Both the position numbers and the translations under genes were made by a program. A stretch of 5,414 nt of DNA from assembly GCF_910579365.1 (NCBI RefSeq), contig NZ_CAJTUX010000115.1, forward strand, positions 1 through 5,414, written 5' to 3'. The notes beneath the pieces are model-generated. The model ran no database searches. It was not told the origin of the DNA and saw nothing but the letters and a program-made list of their open reading frames with translations. Below, piece after piece: positions 1 through 4,201 of the stretch (the first letter of the stretch is position 1; every line of letters begins with the position of its first letter). The DNA comes from an uncultured Oscillibacter sp. (GTDB taxonomy: Bacteria > Bacillota > Clostridia > Oscillospirales > Oscillospiraceae).

Positions 1-77
1 GCCGGGGGAGAGCAGCAGGGCGGTCATGCCGCCTGATAATACGGCACACATTTTTCATAAAGGGTGTTCAAGGGAGC

Positions 78-130
78 CCGCGCCGGTCATATTTCCTTAC
101 AGTATGAGGACACAGCCAGGACCGGCGCGG
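78..130. repeat. GC-rich 11-bp perfect inverted repeat with 31-base loop
   Basis: CCGCGCCGGTC at 78-88 is exactly complementary to GACCGGCGCGG at 120-130, leaving bases 89-119 as a loop. GGGA at 72-75 can also pair with TCCC at 135-138 across an internal loop. No T-tract follows, so a standard intrinsic terminator is unlikely. It could end an upstream transcript, fold as part of a leader RNA, or be a protein-binding dyad in DNA. The pairing is seen directly; the role is unknown. Confidence 0.6.
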
Positions 131-139
131 CCCTTCCCG

Positions 140-202
140 CCCACCGGATGAAAGACCTGGAGCCATAGGCCAACTGCGGCCCCAGGTGTTCCATCCGGTA
201 GG
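140..202. repeat. Long imperfect hairpin, 29-position arms, 5-base loop
   Basis: Bases 140-168 pair with 174-202 with no insertions or deletions: 23 Watson-Crick pairs, one G-T wobble and five mismatches (142/200, 151/191, 154/188, 161/181, 165/177). The best blocks are ACCGGATG (143-150) with CATCCGGT (192-199), and ACCTGG (155-160) with CCAGGT (182-187). The apex can also fold as GGCC (168-171) with GGCC (178-181). It ends 39 bases before the ParB-like start codon. Arms that stay in register over 29 positions suggest selection for a folded RNA or extruded DNA hairpin, for example a leader structure or a transfer or replication origin. No T-tract follows, so it is not a clear terminator. Confidence 0.6.
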
Positions 203-227
203 GATGAACGATAACAGGCCGGAGGCC

Positions 228-236
228 AGGGAGGTG
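228..236 (+). promoter_or_regulatory. Ribosome binding site of the ParB-like gene
   Basis: AGGGAGGTG matches the anti-Shine-Dalgarno sequence very well and lies five bases before ATG 242, supporting that start. A small GGCC-gga-GGCC dyad at 217-227 abuts it on the upstream side and could affect ribosome access. Confidence 0.75.
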
Positions 237-241
237 AAAAT

Positions 242-1234
242 ATGCTTGTTCCAATCAGTGAAATCAAAGTCAACGCTGGACGGCGGAAGGCGGACCCGGA
301 GGGAGTGCAGGAGTTGGTGGACAGTATTTCCAAGGTGGGCTTGCTCAACCCCATCACCATTGACCGGGAGCATACGCTGATTGCCGGATTGCACCGGCTG
401 GAAGCGGCAAAACTGCTGGGATGGACGGAGATTGAGTGTAATGTCAGCAGTTTGGAGGGCCTACTGGCGGAGCTGGCGGAGGTTGACGAAAACGTGGTCA
501 GGAAGGGCTTATCTGCCGTGGAGTACAGTGATTTACTTCTGCGCCGGAAGGAAATCTATGAAACGCTCCACCCAGAGACTAAAGCGGGAACGTCCCAAGC
601 TGCGGGGATGAATCGCGCCAAAGGCAACAACGTGGGGTGCAAAATGCACCCCACGTCAAAATCATTTGTCCAAGATACGGCTGAAAAGCTAGGGGTAAAT
701 CCCAGCACAATTAAGCGCCAAATTCAAACGGCTAAAAATCTGACTACCGAAGCAAAGGATATTATCCGGGACACCGGCACCAAAATCACGAAAAAGGACG
801 CTTTGAAGCTGTCCCGTCTGGAACCGGAGCAGCAGAGGGATGCGGCCAGCCAGTTAGCGGCAGGGGAAATCAAATCCATGGGCGAGTACCATCCTGCCCC
901 GGCAGAGGAACCGCAGCCCCCGGAGCCTCCAATGCCGCCCTCTGTTCCCTACTCCCTGGGCGATAAACACTATGCCAGCATAGAGGAATCCGTAGCCGAT
1001 CTGAAAAACCCCGATAAGGATTGCAGTTATACCCCGGACACGCTGCTGGCGGATATTGACGGCTTTGTAGATACCTTCCACAAGAATTTCGCATGGTATA
1101 ACGACCCCTTCTGCACAGTTGTATTTCCCAGCATATCCCCGGTGCAATTTAATTTTGTCCGGCAGAGGTTCGCCACTATTTTCTCCGCCATGGAGGATTT
1201 ATTAAATCTAATGGAAAGGACTATGAACAAATGA
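242..1234 (+). CDS. ParB N-terminal domain protein with HTH (330 aa)
   Basis: This is a ParB/Spo0J/KorB-like protein. The N-terminal ParB fold covers about residues 1-95, with the conserved segment LIAGLHRLEAAKLLG at 46-60 matching the ParB box around the nucleotide-binding site. A predicted helix-turn-helix lies at about 142-167 (DTAEKLGVNPSTIKRQI), the usual position of the ParB DNA-binding domain. A proline- and glutamate-rich linker spans about 218-236, and the C-terminal 90 residues (F, Y and D rich, mostly helical at the end) are not recognised. In the family, such proteins bind specific inverted repeats and serve in partition or transcription control. No ParA ATPase gene is adjacent, so a regulatory or element-specific role is as likely as partition. 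The start is fixed by AGGGAGGTG five bases upstream. The stop overlaps the next start (ATGA), implying coupled translation. Codons 130-139 contain a perfect inverted repeat (630-656), and the second half of the gene is visibly more AT-rich than its neighbours. Confidence 0.85.
   Translation: MLVPISEIKVNAGRRKADPEGVQELVDSISKVGLLNPITIDREHTLIAGLHRLEAAKLLGWTEIECNVSSLEGLLAELAEVDENVVRKGLSAVEYSDLLLRRKEIYETLHPETKAGTSQAAGMNRAKGNNVGCKMHPTSKSFVQDTAEKLGVNPSTIKRQIQTAKNLTTEAKDIIRDTGTKITKKDALKLSRLEPEQQRDAASQLAAGEIKSMGEYHPAPAEEPQPPEPPMPPSVPYSLGDKHYASIEESVADLKNPDKDCSYTPDTLLADIDGFVDTFHKNFAWYNDPFCTVVFPSISPVQFNFVRQRFATIFSAMEDLLNLMERTMNK
630..656. repeat. Perfect 12-bp inverted repeat inside the ParB-like gene
   Basis: ACGTGGGGTGCA (630-641) is exactly complementary to TGCACCCCACGT (645-656), separated by AAA. 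It falls in the variable stretch between the ParB fold and the helix-turn-helix, encoding roughly NNVGCKMHPTS. In RNA it would form a very stable stem without a following U-tract. As DNA it resembles a dyad-symmetric binding site; ParB-type proteins bind such sites, so self-recognition is conceivable but unproven. Confidence 0.75.
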
Positions 1235-2091
1235 GCTATCGAAAAAAACGTCATGCCTCCAAAACGGAGCCTTTGGAGCGTCAGACCACCATCCCCGAAG
1301 TGAAGTACCACAACCCTGGCGTGAGCCGTGACCTCTCCACTGCAAAGCTGACCTCCGGCCTACCCTATCAGCGGCCCGTGGAGACGGAGGATGTGGACAA
1401 GCTGATCGCCAAGTGGAACCCCTGTCTGCTGACCCCCATTGTGGTCAGCTTCCGGGACGGCAACTTTAACGTAGTGGACGGCCAACACCGGATCGCCGCT
1501 ATGCGAAAGATGGCGGGTGGCGGGGATGTGATCGTCCCCTGCATCATCTACACCGGCCTGACCTATGAGCAGGAGGCCGAGCTGTACTATATGCTGGACC
1601 AGACCAGAGGAAAACTGCGGCTGGGTCATGCGACCAAGGCCCTGGTAGAATCCGGCGCAAATGCAGAGATCATTGATGTGAAGCAGCGGGTAGAGGACGC
1701 TGGCTTTACTTGGGCACTGGACCGGCCCACCGGAGAACCCTTTGAAATTTCCACCACCCGCGCCGTTATCAACGCCTACCGGCTCCTGGGCGGCGCGGCC
1801 TTCTCCCGTATGCTGGGCCTAATCGCCGGGGCGTGGCATGGGACCCCCAACTCCCTTAAAGCGTCTATCTTCTCCGGTATGGCGCTGTTCGTCAAGACCT
1901 ATGAGACGGAGCTGGTGGATCAGATTTTCATTAAGAGGTTGTCCGCCGTGGACCCGGACGAGATCATTCGCCGGGGTAAGGTGGACTTCTCCACCAACAA
2001 AGCCGCCCTGCGGTTTGCCCGCGTCATTCTCAGCAAGTACAACAGCCAGCAGCGCGGGGGCCGCAAGCTCCCTTACCGCTTCAAGGGCTGA
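1231..2091 (+). CDS. DUF6551-like ParB-fold protein (286 aa)
   Basis: The protein resembles the DUF6551 family, which shares the ParB/sulfiredoxin-like fold. The supporting motifs are YQRPV at 46-50, followed by a strand-rich stretch PIVVSF (69-74) and the signature VVDGQHRIAAM at 81-91, equivalent to the ParB nucleotide-binding box. A stretch with many acidic residues (112-123) and YMLDQTRGKLR at 120-130 follow, as is common in this group. The C-terminal half, about 135-286, is mainly helical and ends in a basic tail (QQRGGRKLPYRFKG); I see no helix-turn-helix I would call firmly. Function is not established; ParB-fold relatives include CTP-dependent clamps and some nucleases. The start overlaps the upstream stop as ATGA, with GGAAAGGA (1213-1220) ten bases before it serving as ribosome binding site inside the upstream gene. 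This implies the two ParB-fold proteins are made together and perhaps work together. The family name rests on recalled motifs and was not searched. Confidence 0.8.
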   Translation: MSYRKKRHASKTEPLERQTTIPEVKYHNPGVSRDLSTAKLTSGLPYQRPVETEDVDKLIAKWNPCLLTPIVVSFRDGNFNVVDGQHRIAAMRKMAGGGDVIVPCIIYTGLTYEQEAELYYMLDQTRGKLRLGHATKALVESGANAEIIDVKQRVEDAGFTWALDRPTGEPFEISTTRAVINAYRLLGGAAFSRMLGLIAGAWHGTPNSLKASIFSGMALFVKTYETELVDQIFIKRLSAVDPDEIIRRGKVDFSTNKAALRFARVILSKYNSQQRGGRKLPYRFKG

Positions 2092-2103
2092 TACATCACA
2101 AAT

Positions 2104-2129
2104 CGCCGCAGGCCAGAAGGTCTGCGGCG
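2104..2129 (+). terminator. Intergenic 11-bp GC-rich hairpin; possible terminator or attenuator
   Basis: CGCCGCAGGCC (2104-2114) pairs with GGTCTGCGGCG (2119-2129) around an AGAA loop, with one G-U pair; two more weak pairs (2103-2130, 2102-2131) extend it. It starts 12 bases after the stop of the DUF6551-like gene. The downstream bases TATTGATT are only moderately U-rich, so termination would be partial. It may tune expression of the downstream genes or protect the 3' end of the ParB-fold mRNA. Confidence 0.4.
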
Positions 2130-2144
2130 GTATTGATTCATCGC

Positions 2145-2152
2145 AAAGGAGG
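2145..2152 (+). promoter_or_regulatory. Ribosome binding site that fixes the DUF6870-like start
   Basis: AAAGGAGG is an ideal Shine-Dalgarno sequence seven bases before ATG 2160. An in-frame ATG at 2133 has no such site and would place the ribosome binding site inside the gene, so 2160 is preferred. Confidence 0.8.
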
Positions 2153-2159
2153 TACAAAC

Positions 2160-2426
2160 ATGGAACCGTGTGCTTATTCCATGGAACAGATCGAGGCTAT
2201 GCAGAATGTGGATATTCGGACTGTGGACCCGACCGGCCTGCGGGATATTCGGGAAGTGAAGGTCAACACCGATTTGCCCAAGCGGGAGAGGATTCTGGAC
2301 TTCATCCGGCAGATCGGCAATCCCTACTGCTACCGCCACGGGAAATATGTTGTGAAGGTCAGTTTTACCGACACGGATGTAACCCTGGAGGACCGGATGC
2401 TCTCCTACATACGCTCCAAATGCTGA
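2160..2426 (+). CDS. Small DUF6870-like protein (88 aa)
   Basis: This small soluble protein resembles the DUF6870 family found in Firmicutes mobile elements. The recognisable core runs from about residue 14: VDIRTVDPTGLRDIREVKV, then TDLPKRERILDFIRQIGNPYC, then VVKVSFTDTDVTLEDRM. It has no signal peptide, membrane segment or zinc motif (two widely spaced cysteines plus a C-terminal one). The function of the family is unknown to me. Placed just upstream of the recombinase promoter, it could be an accessory factor such as a directionality or regulatory protein, but that is inference from position and size only. ATG 2160 is chosen over the in-frame ATG 2133 because of the ideal Shine-Dalgarno between them. 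It may be cotranscribed with the ParB-fold genes through a partial hairpin. The family assignment rests on remembered sequence similarity. Confidence 0.75.
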   Translation: MEPCAYSMEQIEAMQNVDIRTVDPTGLRDIREVKVNTDLPKRERILDFIRQIGNPYCYRHGKYVVKVSFTDTDVTLEDRMLSYIRSKC

Positions 2427-2450
2427 CACAAACTTTTTTGCAAAACACTC

Positions 2451-2479
2451 TGGACATTGCCGGGAAGTTATGTTAACAT
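2451..2479 (+). promoter_or_regulatory. Predicted sigma-A promoter of the recombinase operon
   Basis: TGGACA at 2451-2456 matches the -35 consensus at 5 of 6 positions; after a 17-base spacer, TAACAT at 2474-2479 matches the -10 at 4 of 6, and TG at 2471-2472 makes it an extended -10. The start point would be near 2486, leaving a leader of about 75 bases. The -10 lies wholly within the palindrome at 2470-2479, so a bound repressor would block it. Confidence 0.5.
2470..2479. promoter_or_regulatory. Palindrome over the -10 box, possible operator
   Basis: ATGTTAACAT is a perfect 10-bp palindrome; with one mismatch it extends to 2467-2482, and TTGCCG (2457-2462) and CGGCAA (2482-2487) form a further outer pair around it. 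It coincides with the proposed -10 element, as expected for an operator. The TGTTAA half-site recurs in the dyad at 2512-2544. The binding protein is unknown. Confidence 0.45.
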
Positions 2480-2511
2480 GACGGCAACAGGACAAACCGG
2501 CGCTCCCCTGG

Positions 2512-2544
2512 TTGTTAAAGTGTTTTGCTGATTAACTTTAACAA
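2512..2544. promoter_or_regulatory. 10-bp dyad in the recombinase leader
   Basis: TTGTTAAAGT (2512-2521) is perfectly complementary to ACTTTAACAA (2535-2544), with a 13-base loop. It ends two bases before the AGGAGAG ribosome binding site (2547-2553). In RNA it would be a moderately stable hairpin next to the ribosome site; in DNA it repeats the TGTTAA/TTAACA half-sites of the -10 palindrome, so it could be a second operator. Confidence 0.5.
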
Positions 2545-2559
2545 TTAGGAGAGAAGAAT

Positions 2560-4200
2560 ATGAATATTTCCGCTGAACAGGTATGGAATACCTGCGGTTA
2601 TGTGCGCTTGTCCCGCGAGGACGGCGACAAGGAGGAAAGCAACAGCGTCACGGGCCAGAAGGATTTGATCCGTGACTACATGACGCGCCACCCGGAACTG
2701 CGGGAGTGCGGCATGAAAGTGGATGACGGCTACACGGGGTCCAATTTTGACCGTCCGGCCTTTCATGAGATGATGGCGGAGGTCAAGGCTGGCAAGATTA
2801 ACTGCATTGTGGTCAAGGATTTGTCCCGCTTCGGCAGGGACCACTTGGGCGTAGGGGAATATCTGGAACAGTTATTTCCCTTTCTGGGTGTGCGTTTTAT
2901 CGCAATCAACGACAACTATGACAGTCTGCACAGCAACGCGGAATCTGATGAGCTGGTTATCCCGTTCAAAAACCTCATAAACGAGGCATATTGCCGGGAT
3001 ACCTCGGTGAAAACACGGAGCCAGCTTGAGATCAAACGCCAGCGCGGAGATTTCATCGGCTCTTTTGCTGTTTTTGGCTATCGGAAGGACCCGGAGAACC
3101 GCCACCGCCTGCTGGTAGATGAATACGCCGCCGGTGTGGTGCGGGACATTTTCAAATGGAAGCTGGAAGGAATCAGCGCGGGCGATATAGCTGACCGCCT
3201 GACGGCGGAGGGTATCCTCACTCCCATGGACTACAAGCGGTCCCAGGGGATGCGCTACTCCACGTCCTTCCGGCTGAAAGAGGAATCCGTGTGGGATGCC
3301 GGGATGGTGTTGCGGATTCTGAAAAATCCGGTCTACATCGGCGTGTTGGAGCAGGGGCGCGTGACCACCCCCAGCTACCGGGTGAAGCGGCTGGTGGTGA
3401 AGCCCCGCGAGGAATGGGCGGTGGTGGAGAACTGCCACGAGGCCATTATTGACCGCTACGACTTTGAGACGATCCAGAAGGTGCTTGCCCTGGACACCCG
3501 CACCAGTGTCAGCGGCAGGGCGGTAGAACAGTTTTCCGGTATGGTGAACTGCGGCGAGTGCGGCGGGGCCATGATTCGCAAGACGGTTTCCTCCGGCAAG
3601 AAGAAGTATGTCTATTACGTCTGCGCTGCCCACAAGAACGAAAAGAGCTGCTTTGCTCACTCCCTGCGGGTGGAGGTGCTGAACGAGATTGTATTGGAGG
3701 CTTTGAAAAAGCACATTCAGGACGTGATCGACCTCTCTGACCTGCTGGAACTGACCGACACGGCCCAGCTTCAGCAGGCAGGAATGCGGAAACTGCAAGG
3801 CCGTTTGGAGAAGAAGCGGGAAGAAATCGACCGCAATCAGGCCCTTTTGCGCTCCCTCTATGAAAGCCTTGCTGACGGCGTGATCGACAGGAACGAATAC
3901 CAGGACTTAAAAAAGACCTACTCCCGCCGCCGCGCCGAGGCAGAGGAACAGGCCGAGGCCATTCAAGAGGAAATGAGCCGGGAAATGAGCAATCTCTCTG
4001 AAGGCCGGGACTGGATAGAGCAGTTTCGCAAGTACCAGAACATTGACGCTCTGGACCGCACGATGATTGTTTCTTTGATTGAGCGCATTCTGATTTTCCG
4101 TGATCGCAAGGTTGAGATTGTCTACCGCTGGCACGATGAATTTCAGTGGCAGGTAGATTTGCTCCGGCAAGCAGCCCTTCCTGGAAGGGAGGCGGTCTGA
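2560..4200 (+). CDS. Large serine recombinase 1 (546 aa, complete)
   Basis: This is a site-specific recombinase of the large serine (TnpX/TndX, resolvase/invertase) type, expected to cut and rejoin att sites through a covalent phosphoserine link to excise or integrate the element. The resolvase domain covers about residues 10-155: YVRLSRED places the nucleophile at Ser18 with Arg16 beside it, and KDLSRFGRD at 86-94 supplies Arg90 and Arg93, equivalent to the catalytic arginines of resolvases. A recombinase domain follows at about 165-275 (FGYRKD, then ILKNPVYIGVL). The zinc ribbon has Cys331 and Cys334 (CGEC) with Cys355 and Cys364. A long charged coiled coil spans about 405-475, typical of the subunit-interaction region, and the C-terminus ends with LIERILIFRDRKVEIVYRW. 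Length is normal for the family and no key residue is missing. AGGAGAG at 2547-2553 precedes ATG 2560. It has its own predicted promoter. The motif SNSVTGQ replaces the more common S-SI-NQ form. Confidence 0.95.
   Translation: MNISAEQVWNTCGYVRLSREDGDKEESNSVTGQKDLIRDYMTRHPELRECGMKVDDGYTGSNFDRPAFHEMMAEVKAGKINCIVVKDLSRFGRDHLGVGEYLEQLFPFLGVRFIAINDNYDSLHSNAESDELVIPFKNLINEAYCRDTSVKTRSQLEIKRQRGDFIGSFAVFGYRKDPENRHRLLVDEYAAGVVRDIFKWKLEGISAGDIADRLTAEGILTPMDYKRSQGMRYSTSFRLKEESVWDAGMVLRILKNPVYIGVLEQGRVTTPSYRVKRLVVKPREEWAVVENCHEAIIDRYDFETIQKVLALDTRTSVSGRAVEQFSGMVNCGECGGAMIRKTVSSGKKKYVYYVCAAHKNEKSCFAHSLRVEVLNEIVLEALKKHIQDVIDLSDLLELTDTAQLQQAGMRKLQGRLEKKREEIDRNQALLRSLYESLADGVIDRNEYQDLKKTYSRRRAEAEEQAEAIQEEMSREMSNLSEGRDWIEQFRKYQNIDALDRTMIVSLIERILIFRDRKVEIVYRWHDEFQWQVDLLRQAALPGREAV
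4185..4192 (+). promoter_or_regulatory. Ribosome binding site for the GTG-started second recombinase
   Basis: AAGGGAGG lies inside the last codons of recombinase 1, nine bases before GTG 4202. No in-frame ATG lies between it and the conserved domain, so this site decides the unusual start and suggests reinitiation after the TGA at 4198-4200. Confidence 0.65.
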
Positions 4201-4201
4201 G

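Larger units (their letters stand above)
1..241. other. Non-coding leader region with two hairpins upstream of the ParB-like gene
   Basis: No complete gene is convincing here. A + strand frame is open from base 1 and ends in tandem stops TGA TAA at 34-39, so the last 11 codons of an upstream gene could be present, but that is too short to identify. On the - strand an ATG at 51 opens a frame to base 1 with a hydrophobic, signal-like start (MCAVLSGGMTALLLSPG), but nothing resembling a ribosome binding site precedes it. The rest is dominated by two inverted repeats, at 78-130 and 140-202, listed separately. I found no good -35/-10 pair; GATAAT at 35-40 resembles a -10 box but has no -35 partner. 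Confidence 0.6.
2440..2528. repeat. 10-bp inverted repeat flanking the recombinase promoter
   Basis: GCAAAACACT (2440-2449) and AGTGTTTTGC (2519-2528) are perfect complements separated by 69 bases, bracketing the proposed promoter. The right arm overlaps the left arm and loop of the dyad at 2512-2544, so in a read-through RNA the two structures would exclude each other, while an RNA started at the internal promoter lacks the left arm. Whether this is used as a switch is inference. Confidence 0.5.

Noticed and set aside
1..51. - strand start MCAVLSGGMTALLLSPG running off the left edge
   Set aside because: It looks like a signal-peptide start, but only 17 codons are visible, no Shine-Dalgarno precedes it, and its upstream bases do not look like a leader. 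It is kept as a note in the leader entry, not as a gene.
68..394. 108- and 87-codon - strand frames across the leader and start of the ParB-like gene
   Set aside because: They are antisense to the conserved ParB box and to the hairpins, lack a recognisable domain, and have no matching ribosome binding site.
1242..1248. A7 run at codons 4-6 of the DUF6551-like gene as a frameshift site
   Set aside because: The zero frame is open and carries the conserved domain, while the -1 frame reaches a stop after roughly 28 codons, so programmed slippage has no evident product.
2434..2439. T6 run after the DUF6870-like stop as an intrinsic terminator
   Set aside because: No stable stem immediately precedes the T-run; the nearest complement to adjacent bases lies 70 bases downstream.
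1838..2476. 212-codon + strand frame overlapping the DUF6551-like and DUF6870-like genes
   Set aside because: It is out of frame with two better-supported genes, is rich in serine, proline and arginine, and its start has no ribosome binding site.
2872..3798. 308-codon open frame on the - strand
   Set aside because: It lies wholly inside recombinase 1, antisense to the catalytic, recombinase and zinc-ribbon regions, shows no recognisable domain, and is histidine, valine and leucine rich as expected for a shadow frame.
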